DNA from: Hepatocystis sp. ex Piliocolobus tephrosceles
Lineage: Eukaryota; Apicomplexa; Aconoidasida; Haemosporida; Plasmodiidae
Direction of reading: 5' to 3'
DNA: 12,695 nucleotides
NCBI GenBank assembly: GCA_902459845.2
Contig: CABPSV020000274.1
Location: forward strand, 1-12,695
Shown: positions 1-7,664 of the stretch, in pieces
Position numbering within the stretch: position 1 is the stretch's first letter
How the letters are laid out: every line of letters begins with the position of its first letter
Position numbers and translations under genes: made by a program
The notes under the pieces: generated by a model
Databases searched by the model: none
What the model saw: only the letters and a program-made list of their open reading frames with translations
What the model was told of the DNA's origin: nothing

Positions 1-374
1 TTAATAGTGTTTAATTTTTTTTTTTCTTTTTTTTTCTTTCTTTTTCTTTTTTTTGCAACTGTTTTTTTCATAATTTACCCTCAACTGTTTTACAATCACA
101 TATGTAACATTATTTTATGACACAAGAGATTTTGTTTTGTGTTTAAACTATTTATATCACTTTAAAAAAAGTTAAATTGGAGTAAAATAATTAAAATTGC
201 CGAGTAATTACATAATAAAAAAAACAAACAAATAAATAAACGCAAAAAAAAAAAAAAAAGCATGCACATATATTTACATGTATATTTACCTATATTATAA
301 AAAAAAACAATTTTTCGAAAATTGAAAAGGTACACCTATAATATTTAAAATAGTTACTAAATACTAAAGAAAAA
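1..374. promoter_or_regulatory. Presumed promoter / 5' UTR of the CAP gene
   Basis: No coding sequence is visible here. The stretch opens with a T-rich block (about 14-54) and holds a poly-A run near 245-259 followed directly by GCATGCAC at 260-267. GCATGC-type palindromes resemble known targets of Plasmodium AP2-family DNA-binding proteins; that link is inference. The start codon sits in an A-rich context (AAAAAATG), normal for Plasmodium. No TATA box or transcription start can be placed with confidence. Confidence 0.4.
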
Positions 375-1065
375 ATGTCTAATAAAGAACGTAAGTATTT
401 TTTTTTTGTTTGCTTAACCAATACTAATATAATAAAATGTTATATATATATATATATATATATTTGTACGCATGCACGTATTTATACTATTCTGTTTATG
501 GTCCATTCATTCATCTATTAACTTATTCACTTATATATAACATTATTTGTCTTTTTTTTTTTTTTTTTTTTTACCCCACTTGTTATATATAGAATTAGTT
601 TTCAAAGATAATCAATGGAATGTGTCTAACTATAAAAACCAAAAAGATGTTAAATTGGACAAAGTAAATATCAATGATGCTATAAATATATTTGAATGTG
701 ATAATTCAACATTTGTAATATCCAGTACAAAATTTAAATCATTACAAATCCAAAAATGTACAAAATGTAACATAGTATTAAACAATTTGATTTCATCAAT
801 AGATATAATAGATTCGAAAAAAATGAAAATACAAATTTTAGGTGTATGTTCAGCTATTTCAATAGACAAGTCAATAGGGGTATCAATATATTTATCAAAA
901 CATAACGAAGAGACTGAATTTACCACAGCTTTGTCTTCAGAAATGAACGTACATATAGAGAAAAAAGATAAAGACTGGGAAGAAATCGTTATACCTGAAC
1001 AATATCAGCATAAATTACTAAATGGGAAACTTAAAACTCGAGTTTCAGATTTGTATAATTTTTAG
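375..1065 (+). CDS. CAP: Adenylyl cyclase-associated protein (CAP), C-CAP domain only; two exons (375-390, 593-1065)
   Basis: Binds monomeric actin and helps regulate actin turnover in the cytoplasm. Exon 1 is only 16 nt and encodes MSNKE plus the first base of the next codon. A GTAAGT donor follows at 391, and a T-rich tract ending in TATATAG precedes exon 2 at 593. The split codon C|AA gives Gln6 and keeps the frame, yielding 162 aa. Almost the whole protein is one C-CAP beta-helix domain. Family-typical segments are the CDNSTFVI strand (about 41-48), a GVCSAISIDK strand like the usual GKVPTISINK (about 89-98), SSEMNV (120-125) and PEQ (140-142), ending KTRVSDLYNF. The N-terminal helical and proline-rich/WH2 parts of yeast or animal CAP are absent, as known for Plasmodium and Cryptosporidium CAP. 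In P. berghei the orthologue is reported as needed for development in the mosquito oocyst. The reading frame continues upstream into the intron, but without an ATG. Confidence 0.93.
391..592 (+). other. CAP intron (phase 1)
   Basis: The 202-nt intron starts GTAAGTATTT and ends TTATATATAG after a long T tract (about 552-572). It contains a (TA)n run near 440-463 and a second copy of GCATGCAC at 470-477. Joining 390 to 593 restores one open frame into the C-CAP domain, which is the main evidence for the boundaries. Confidence 0.88.
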
Positions 1066-1529
1066 GGAATAAGCATGTACGTACGTATATATATATATTG
1101 GCCACAAAAAAAAAAAAAAAAATGACAACTTATTATGTTGTAATTTTTAGTAGTATTTATGAACATTTTTTAATAGTTTTAATCGTTAATTAGAATGTTT
1201 TTTTTACTTGCATATTTTATATGAGTACTTATTTGATCATTTACTTGATCATTTATTTATTTGATTTATGACCTCATGTTTTCTTTATTTTACATATAGT
1301 ATTTTTTTTTTATGTATTAATTTTTATGCCATAATATATTTATGTGCATCACTAGCTTATCGTTAAACACATTTCTATTTCTCCGTACAAAATGGGATAA
1401 TGAATATATGATTCGATAGCAGGTTATTTTTTTTTTATTAGTCACCACAAACATTTACATAATCAATGAGCTCTTATTCATTTCTGTTGGATTGATATAA
1501 AAATGAAAAAAAAAATTCGTAAAATTTGT

Positions 1530-1568
<39 letters not shown>

Positions 1569-1626
1569 CAAATATATTCTCTTATATAGCAAACTTAGAT
1601 AAAAACGCTGGCGTAAAAACATAGAA

Positions 1627-1740
1627 ATATGTTGTTTTCTGTTTATTTTCTGTTTATTTTCTGTTTATTTTCTGTTGTTTTCTGTTGTTTTCTGTTGTTT
1701 TCTGTTGTTTTATGTTGTTTTATGTTGTTTTATGTTGTGT
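1627..1740. repeat. Minisatellite with 11-bp then 10-bp units
   Basis: About three copies of an 11-bp unit (TTTTCTGTTTA) pass into about four copies of a 10-bp unit (TCTGTTGTTT). These pass into three copies of TATGTTGTTT, in which one C has become A. The array has an ordered gradient of unit types, as expected from stepwise local expansion. It is non-coding and lies between CAP and the RAP gene. Confidence 0.85.
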
Positions 1741-1850
1741 TAATGTATTTTTGTTTTATTTTTTGACGCTTAAACATGTTACCTAGGTGAACATTGTTTT
1801 ATTTCATGTCGCATTCACCTACCATATATAATTCAGCTTTTTAGCATATT

Positions 1851-1854
<4 letters not shown>

Positions 1855-1910
<56 letters not shown>
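1855..1910. repeat. Poly-A tract, 56 nt
   Basis: An uninterrupted run of A, followed by a TAAA/ATAA-rich segment. Such tracts are normal in Plasmodium intergenic DNA and may exclude nucleosomes. There is no flanking target-site duplication or upstream gene remnant that would suggest a retroposon tail. The exact length is unreliable because homopolymers are error-prone in sequencing. Confidence 0.9.
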
Positions 1911-1912
<2 letters not shown>

Positions 1913-2772
1913 AAAAATAAATAAATATATAAATAAATAAAGGAATAAATAAATAAATATTTGTAAATCTTTTCAAGATTAATTTAAAGATAAAATTCTA
2001 TATTATACATATGAGGAAAGCATTGTGGAGTTTTTATATTTATACCTTTAAGTGGAGTTTTATTAAGAAAAATGGATAAATGCAGTCTCTATTATAATTA
2101 GTAATATATATATTTTTTTTTTATTACTGCCATTTTTTTTTATTCCTATTTTACTTTTTATATATATATTTTTTTTTTTTTCATTAATATTTCCTTATTA
2201 TAATTTAATTATATTTTTATAAAAACTTTGAATAAATTCCAACACAAATACTTTTTTAGGACAATTAACATATTTTAAATTATTTATTTTTTATTACATT
2301 ATTTTTACTTTACTCTGCTTCATAAGCCCGTGTTCCAAAGCGTTTCCTATTATCATACATGTTGTAAGGTGAAAAATATTCACATTTTAGCAGGTACAAA
2401 TAAATATATACAGTTTAATAAAAACAAGTTAATATGTACTTGCAAATGCGAATTTTAAATATTAAAAGCGCTTTTGAGAAAAAAAAAAATAAAAATAAAA
2501 ATAGATAAATAAATAAATAAATAAATAAATGAGTAAATAGAACATATACGTAAGCTATATATTATATAATTTTATATATACACTTCTATACAAACTGGAT
2601 GGTCCAAGTTTCATAATACAGTTTATTCAAAAAAGAGTTTAATATACTGAATAATATTTGGCCTTAGATTTCGTAAAATTTTAAAAACAGGAAAATAAAT
2701 AAAATTAAAAAAAAAAAAAATATATATATATATATTAAGGTTAAACCAGCCCGAGCCAAAACACCATACTGA

Positions 2773-2773
<1 letters not shown>

Positions 2774-2811
<38 letters not shown>
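2774..2811. repeat. Poly-A tract upstream of the RAP gene, 38 nt
   Basis: An uninterrupted A run that ends 47 nt before the RAP start codon, so it lies in the proximal promoter or 5' UTR. Opposite-strand ORFs across it (poly-Phe) are artefacts. Confidence 0.85.
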
Positions 2812-2814
<3 letters not shown>

Positions 2815-2858
2815 CGTACGTTGTAACAAACATTACTCCATACTGAAAAAACAAAAAA

Positions 2859-4583
2859 ATGATTCATAGTAATATGAAAAAGTATATTTATCGCCAGGGG
2901 TTAATAAAACGAATTCTAGCTACTAGCTCAAATGGGCGAAGCATTAGCAGTATGTACATTTTGAGTAAAAATGTAAAATTACCGAAAAAGGAAACAATAG
3001 TGTGGGCACCTGTTTTGTTAAGACATATGTCAAATAATGTGTTAACAACTAATGCAGAAAAAACTGTAGAAGAAAATATGAGCAATGAAGAATTAATCGA
3101 ATTTTTTGAAAATAATAAAAATATGAATATAGATAAGTTGTATAATTTGATTAAAATTATAAGTAGGAAAAAAATGGAAGATAGAAAAAAAATAATAGAA
3201 AATAAAAATTTCAGTAATATATTAGAAGAAATAGAAAATCGTGTTAAAATAATGAACACACGATATTTATGTAATTTTAGCTTAAGGCTAGCTAGTATTT
3301 CGTTAAATAATGAACAGATAAAACAAGTTTTAACTAAAATAAGTGAAACTGTATTAAAAAAAATAAATGTAAATCCACGTGATTTAGTAGGAATATTTTA
3401 TGCTTTAAGTTTATGTAATAACATGAATGAATATTATTTTGAACATGTAAAAAAAGAGACGTTAGCTAATATTGATGCGTATACACCGACTTTATTAACA
3501 CAATTATTAGAAAGTATGAGATTATCACAAAACTTAGATGTTGAAATGACAAATTTAATTGTAGAAAAAATGTGTGAAGAAATGGATCGTTTTACAACAA
3601 AGGATGTTACGTTAGCATTAAAAACATTATCTATGGCTGGAATACCAAGAGGTTTTTTAATAAGAAGATTATGTAATCTAGTATTTGATAATATTTCACA
3701 CTTTCACTACACAGCATTAATAAATATTATATATAATTTAACAAAACTTAAATTTACTACTATTAATCACATTGATGTAATTTATAAAAATGTAGAGGAA
3801 CATATTGAAAAATGCAATATAAACACTTTATGTGAGTTATTATATACATTTTATATGAATCAAATAAATGAAGAAAGTAAAATAAATAAAATTTTTGAAA
3901 ATATTAATTATGATCATTTTAATACTACCAAAACAGCTGTTATCATTGATTTTATACACGCAGCAACATATTATAATAAATATATAAAAGACAAAACACA
4001 ATTTTTAAATTTGATAGATTTATTGTTTAAACGTCCTGTACCTAAATCATTAACACTTATTGCTAAGATAAGAGAACCCATATATTATTTGGCATCAGAT
4101 AGTAATAATATTGACAATGATATCGATAATAGTAATGATAAAAATATAAAATATGATATAAAAAATGTGACAACTTCATGGGAAAATGCTATGAACGATT
4201 TTTTACGTATAGATCATGAAAAATTACAAGGACTCAAAACATTTCATGAAGTACAAAATATATTAAATGCTATTGCACCAACATTTGGATTAAATTTTAC
4301 TCCTTTACAAATTTCTAATTCTTATTCTGTCGATTTTATAGAAAATGAACATAAAATTATTATAGATTTAGATACTATCGTTAGACATACATCTTTTCAA
4401 ATTAAACATAACCATTTTAAAAATTTGGGATATAGAACTGCTAAAATTCATTTTTGGAAATGGAGAAAATGTAAGTCAGAAAAAGAGCAACAAAACTATT
4501 TATCGGATATTATATATTCTGTTACTGACTCGAAAAAAAAGATAGACAATGTTGACCCCCTTGTTGCCCAGCAGGCCAACTAA
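2859..4583 (+). CDS. RAP-domain protein, probably a mitochondrial RNA-binding factor
   Basis: 574 aa in one exon. The N-terminus (MIHSNMKKYIYRQGLIKR...) is basic, rich in Ser/Arg and almost free of acidic residues up to about residue 60, as in a mitochondrial targeting peptide; Met6 is an alternative start. Residues about 90-400 are helical and Leu/Ile/Asn-rich in repeating blocks, resembling the helical (HPR/OPR-like) repeats that precede RAP domains. The RAP domain spans about 489-553: VDFIENEHKIIIDLD (491-505) followed by LGYRTAKIHFWKW (523-535), matching the family pattern LGY-x-V-x-x-I-x-[YF]-W-x-W. RAP proteins are expanded in Apicomplexa; some P. falciparum members bind mitochondrial rRNA fragments, and the RAP fold is related to PD-(D/E)XK nucleases. 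A role in mitochondrial rRNA stability or translation is inferred. An Asn/Asp-rich insert (about 417-435) is the only clear low-complexity insertion. Confidence 0.88.
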   Translation: MIHSNMKKYIYRQGLIKRILATSSNGRSISSMYILSKNVKLPKKETIVWAPVLLRHMSNNVLTTNAEKTVEENMSNEELIEFFENNKNMNIDKLYNLIKIISRKKMEDRKKIIENKNFSNILEEIENRVKIMNTRYLCNFSLRLASISLNNEQIKQVLTKISETVLKKINVNPRDLVGIFYALSLCNNMNEYYFEHVKKETLANIDAYTPTLLTQLLESMRLSQNLDVEMTNLIVEKMCEEMDRFTTKDVTLALKTLSMAGIPRGFLIRRLCNLVFDNISHFHYTALINIIYNLTKLKFTTINHIDVIYKNVEEHIEKCNINTLCELLYTFYMNQINEESKINKIFENINYDHFNTTKTAVIIDFIHAATYYNKYIKDKTQFLNLIDLLFKRPVPKSLTLIAKIREPIYYLASDSNNIDNDIDNSNDKNIKYDIKNVTTSWENAMNDFLRIDHEKLQGLKTFHEVQNILNAIAPTFGLNFTPLQISNSYSVDFIENEHKIIIDLDTIVRHTSFQIKHNHFKNLGYRTAKIHFWKWRKCKSEKEQQNYLSDIIYSVTDSKKKIDNVDPLVAQQAN

Positions 4584-5002
4584 ATAATGTTCATTTTGAT
4601 GTCAGCATGTATTTTTAAACATTTTTTCATGTTGCATATATATGTTTCTTTCCTTTTTTTATTTTTTTTATTTTTTATTTTGCTAATTTAAATGGTTTTG
4701 TATGTAAACATATATAAATATACGTACATGTGGTACATAGCCTACATGTAATACATGTATTGTATGTATATTACTGGTTCTTACCTTTTGCACATACTAT
4801 CTATACACGTACATATACCTATATATGTGTATATATATACATAAATTATTTTGAAAAAATATTAATTGTTAATAATTTTTTTATTATGTTGAGCTTATAC
4901 TTCAACAGTACATATATACATATGTACACGTACACTTGTCCCAACGCGTTTACGCGGGGATTTTTTATACTGACAAAATTGTAGTATTTGAAAAAAAAAA
5001 AA

Positions 5003-5003
5003 T

Positions 5004-5048
<45 letters not shown>

Positions 5049-5049
5049 T
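5003..5049. repeat. ATA trinucleotide microsatellite
   Basis: About 15 copies of an AAT/ATA unit follow a short A run. It is non-coding and directly precedes two longer-period repeats. Confidence 0.9.
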
Positions 5050-5070
5050 AAATATATAAATTTATGTAAA

Positions 5071-5128
5071 GTGTTAGATTTGTAAACAGTGTTAGATTTG
5101 TAAACAGTGTTATATTGTAAAAAGTGTT
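5071..5128. repeat. 17/18-bp tandem repeat
   Basis: The unit GTGTTAGATTTGTAAACA starts at 5071, 5089 and, diverged, at 5107; a partial copy begins at 5124. The first two copies are identical. On the minus strand it reads as repeated NLTLFT, but no gene is supported. Confidence 0.85.
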
Positions 5129-5139
5129 GAACTTAAAAC

Positions 5140-5255
5140 AAAAAACAAATTTATGAGTAAAAAAATAAAATAAAACAAAATAAAAAACAAATTTATGAGT
5201 AAAAAAATAAAATAAAACAAAATAAAAAACAAATTTATGAGTAAAATAATAAAAC
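5140..5255. repeat. 42-bp tandem repeat, nearly three copies
   Basis: CAAATTTATGAGTAAAA recurs at 5146, 5188 and 5230, exactly 42 bp apart. The first two full units are almost identical, and the third loses similarity after about 25 bp. The period is a multiple of three, so the minus strand stays open and reads as a 14-residue repeat (FTHKFVFYFVLFYF). Confidence 0.88.
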
Positions 5256-5463
5256 AAAATAATATAATGATAAAAGTGATGATACAACTAATTAATGATA
5301 AAAAAATAACCCTAAAAAAATCACTGAATAAGTATAATCACAAGTAAAGCGCAGTATAGTCACATAATAGATCATGTATAATTGCAGTAACATGTGATAA
5401 CATGACAATCATAATGTTACAAGTACAAAATAAGCAAATCAAAGCGACTTAAAAAATAGCACT

Positions 5464-5874
5464 TTAATCATTATGCTCTTTGAAGGACAGCGTTTGCGCA
5501 AATGAACAATCCTTTAGGTCTGGGTTTTTATACTTAAACCTACTTGTTTCATTAAAAATTTTAAAATACTCTAAAACTTTGGTATAATTTTGGATACTGC
5601 TTTTTTCTTCTTTTTGATTAAGGGTTGACAAACATTGTAAATACCGGTTTCCTTCAATTGTACATTTGGAAAATGTATGAGGATATTTTCTTAAGCAATT
5701 AATAAACTTACCCCATAAACTATCACACGGGTTATTTTCCAATTTTTGTTTATTCTTTCTTTGAATTTTATTTAATATTTCGTTTCCTTGCCACCACTCA
5801 ATTAAAGGAAAATGTTTTTGTAGTTTAGCCACGGGGAATAGCAGATTGCTATTTTTTTTTTTGCCGCAGTTCAT
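5464..5874 (-). CDS. Twin CX9C (CHCH-domain) protein, probably mitochondrial intermembrane space
   Basis: 136 aa. Four cysteines form a classic twin CX9C pair: C50-X9-C60, a 10-residue loop, then C71-X9-C81. The two helices read CDSLWGKFINC and CTIEGNRYLQC, and NPCD at the start and F-S-K-C before the second helix are typical of CHCH folds. Such proteins are imported into the intermembrane space and oxidised to two disulphides, usually by Mia40/Erv1; Apicomplexa have Erv1 but no obvious Mia40. Family members include cytochrome oxidase assembly factors, respiratory-chain subunits and a mitoribosomal protein, and I cannot choose among them. The N-terminal 49 residues include a conserved-looking FPLIEWWQGNE stretch and no clear presequence; the C-terminal 55 residues are polar, with one extra Cys (C123). 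An in-frame TAA lies directly before the ATG and fixes the start. The gene converges on the RAP gene. Confidence 0.85.
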   Translation of the reverse strand: MNCGKKKNSNLLFPVAKLQKHFPLIEWWQGNEILNKIQRKNKQKLENNPCDSLWGKFINCLRKYPHTFSKCTIEGNRYLQCLSTLNQKEEKSSIQNYTKVLEYFKIFNETSRFKYKNPDLKDCSFAQTLSFKEHND

Positions 5875-5905
5875 TTATAAAAACAAAGAGGGTATTAAAA
5901 GGGGT

Positions 5906-6023
5906 CTAAAAAGAAGCTTAAACCATGAAGGGAGAAAGTATACAAAAGGAGTGAAGATAAATTATAAAATAAATATTCCAAGTTAAAAAAAATTACATGT
6001 ACCTGCCCCCATGTAAAACTTAC
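5906..6023 (-). other. Possible 5' UTR intron of the CX9C gene
   Basis: On the minus strand AAAGAAC|GTAAGT gives a strong donor at 6023. A pyrimidine-rich CTTCTTTTTAG acceptor ends at 5906, 31 nt upstream of the ATG. The intron would be 118 nt. Upstream of the donor the only nearby ATG is followed by AAT TAA, so the exon would be non-coding. This rests on splice-site appearance alone. Confidence 0.35.
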
Positions 6024-6266
6024 GTTCTTTAATTCATTTATTTGTTAACTTATTTACTTATTTATTTATTTGCTTTTTTTTTTTTTTTTTTTTTTTTTAT
6101 TGTAGAGCTTTTTTCAACATTTTAACAGTAACTTAAGAGGTGCATTTTAAATCATTAGTGCTTAATATATATATATATATATATATATTTTTATTACTAT
6201 TGAGAGGTTAAGAGAGCTTTTATTTTTTTTTTTTTTTCAGCTCATCAATATGTATATATGTTGTAT

Positions 6267-6284
6267 GTACGTACGTACGTACGT
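6267..6284. repeat. GTAC tetranucleotide repeat
   Basis: About 4.5 copies of GTAC, self-complementary and unusually rich in CpG for this DNA. Confidence 0.85.
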
Positions 6285-6364
6285 GTGTTCGTATACATTT
6301 ATAAACATATATGTATTTTTACTTTTTTCAAGTTTTCTAGTTTTAATTAATTAAGCTTTATTGT

Positions 6365-6366
<2 letters not shown>

Positions 6367-6397
<31 letters not shown>
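6367..6397. repeat. (TA)n microsatellite
   Basis: An uninterrupted TA run of about 31 nt. Similar shorter runs occur near 440-463, 6164-6187, 7797-7812, 8169-8189, 9818-9839, 11938-11962 and 12164-12185. They are typical of Plasmodium non-coding DNA. Confidence 0.9.
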
Positions 6398-6400
<3 letters not shown>

Positions 6401-6492
6401 CAAAGACTTAATGTTTTTTTTTTTTTTTTTTTTTTTCTTTCATACTCGTCATTTCTGTGGGTATATTAATTAAAAAAAAAAAAGGGAGAAGC

Positions 6493-6525
6493 ATATTATT
6501 ATACGAATTGTTCGTAAAATAATAT
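6493..6525. other. Strong imperfect inverted repeat (hairpin)
   Basis: Outer arms 6493-6500 and 6518-6525 pair over 8 bp, then one A-A mismatch (6501/6517), then TACGAA (6502-6507) pairs with TTCGTA (6511-6516) around a TTG loop. In all, 14 of 15 positions pair. The inner stem contains C and G, so it is not merely an AT-tract palindrome. Function unknown. Confidence 0.6.
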
Positions 6526-6795
6526 TTTAATGGAAACTCTTATGTTTTCATCATATTTCGTTATTGTTTTACATTTTTTTTTGTTTTTAAGGGTTAAACT
6601 TGAAATACTATAATATAATATATTCTGCAGTTTTTGAAATTCCTTCTTCTGATAATCTAGCTAATTTTTTCGCTAGCTTTTAATAAAAGTTAACCCCCTT
6701 AAGATACTTAACAAAAAAAAAAAAAAAAAAAAAATAGCTAATCAGTCACAAAAAAAATTTTTAAAATAATATATTTTATTGTTCATTTTGTTTTC

Positions 6796-6976
6796 AATTT
6801 TATTTTTAATTTTAATTTTATTTTTAATTTTATTTTTAATTTTAATTTTATTTTTAATTTTAATTTTATTTTTATTTTTATTTTATTTTTAATTTTATTT
6901 TTAATTTTGTTTTTGATTTTGTTTTTGATTTTGTTTTTGTTTTTGACTTTGTTTTTGATTTTGTTTTTATTTTTTT
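6796..6976. repeat. T-rich minisatellite, almost free of C
   Basis: The block is built from variants of TTTTTAATTTTATTTTTAAT. The purine that interrupts the T runs is A in the left two thirds and mostly G (GATTTTGTTTTT) from about 6908. Only one C is visible inside the array (about 6948). Non-coding. Confidence 0.8.
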
Positions 6977-7434
6977 ATTTTTATTACTTTTTTTTTTGTT
7001 ATCTTTTTCATGATTTTATATTCATCTTTTTTACATAATATATATGTATATATTTGTATTGTATTAATTAGATAGACTTTTATATTATATAGCACTTTTT
7101 TTCATTTGTCATTTTGTTATTTTATTTTTTCATATTTTTTTATTATTTATATTTATATTATTGTAATTAATATCCGTATTATACAATTATATCGACATAA
7201 ATTCGAGCAATAATTAAAAGTCACAGAGTGCTATCCTTTTTGTATTTTTAAAAAAAAACTCTTAGTTGAATAATCATTTTTTTTTTTTTACAATACAAAG
7301 TTTTACTTCATGTTTATTTTTTTTTTGTTTACCACAATTTTTTTATGCTCATTATTATTGTTATAACAGCTCAGTATGTTTTACATATATACACAAAATT
7401 GAATAGTATATATACAGGATTAGAGAAAACTGTT

Positions 7435-7437
<3 letters not shown>

Positions 7438-7485
<48 letters not shown>
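7438..7485. repeat. Poly-T tract, 48 nt
   Basis: Uninterrupted T run in the large intergenic region. No gene is attached to it, and its length is subject to homopolymer error. Confidence 0.9.
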
Positions 7486-7488
<3 letters not shown>

Positions 7489-7630
7489 ATTGGAGGAAAA
7501 ATTGAAAAAGGAAAATTATATTAGCTATAAAATAATAAATGTTTTTATAGAAACAATTAAGTGTACAGGTTAAGAAGGGGAAAATTATTCATTTGTTTTT
7601 AACTTTTAAAATAATGAAGATTTAATATAC

Positions 7631-7664
<34 letters not shown>

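Larger units (their letters stand above)
1066..2858. other. Intergenic region between CAP and the RAP gene
   Basis: No credible coding region lies in this 1.8 kb on either strand. It should hold the CAP 3' UTR and the promoter and 5' UTR of the RAP gene, which is on the same strand. Contents include A runs at 1537-1564, 1855-1910 and 2774-2811, a 10/11-bp minisatellite (about 1627-1740), an ATAA-type run near 1911-1950, a GC-containing 8-bp inverted repeat (1784-1791 with 1814-1821) and a 12-bp palindrome AAAAGCGCTTTT at 2464-2475. Short ORFs here are translations of homopolymers. Confidence 0.7.
4584..5463. other. Convergent intergenic region, RAP gene and CX9C gene 3' ends
   Basis: Both flanking genes end here, so this 880 bp should contain two 3' UTRs and no promoter for either gene. 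It contains (TA)n/TACATA-rich DNA (about 4700-4930), an ATA microsatellite (5003-5049), a 17/18-bp repeat (5071-5128) and a 42-bp repeat (about 5140-5255). The ORFs at 4730-4984 (+) and 5048-5287 (-) lie in repeats and have no recognisable protein features. A possible hairpin in the CX9C 3' region pairs GTAACAT (5387-5393) with ATGTTAC (5414-5420). Confidence 0.7.

Noticed and set aside
547..592. Upstream extension of the CAP frame (poly-Phe N-terminus)
   Set aside because: It begins at TTG, lies in the T-rich end of the intron, and a proper exon 1 with ATG and GTAAGT donor exists at 375-390.
630..926. Minus-strand ORF opposite CAP exon 2
   Set aside because: It is an antisense shadow of the C-CAP coding sequence with no protein features of its own.
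1775..1800. U1 snRNA-like start (GTTACCTAGG)
   Set aside because: It does not match the U1 5' end (ATACTTACCTG) closely, and no U1 stem-loops or Sm site follow.
1855..1910. Retroposon tail
   Set aside because: No upstream element body or target-site duplication; poly-A of this length is common in Plasmodium spacers.
2623..2867. Minus-strand ORFs rich in Phe
   Set aside because: They are translations of A runs near 2707-2720 and 2774-2811; no conserved content.
2888..3259. Minus-strand 123-aa ORF inside the RAP gene
   Set aside because: Antisense shadow of a well-supported coding region.
4730..4984. Plus-strand 84-aa ORF after the RAP gene
   Set aside because: It is a Tyr/Ile/Thr-rich translation of TACATA-type repeats, has no ATG start in the first position and no family resemblance.
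7089..7241. Possible Pol III RNA closed by ATAGCACT (7089-7096) and AGTGCTAT (7227-7234), followed by T5
   Set aside because: The interior begins with a T run that should itself stop Pol III, and no known RNA motif is present; an 8-bp match over 130 nt can arise by chance.
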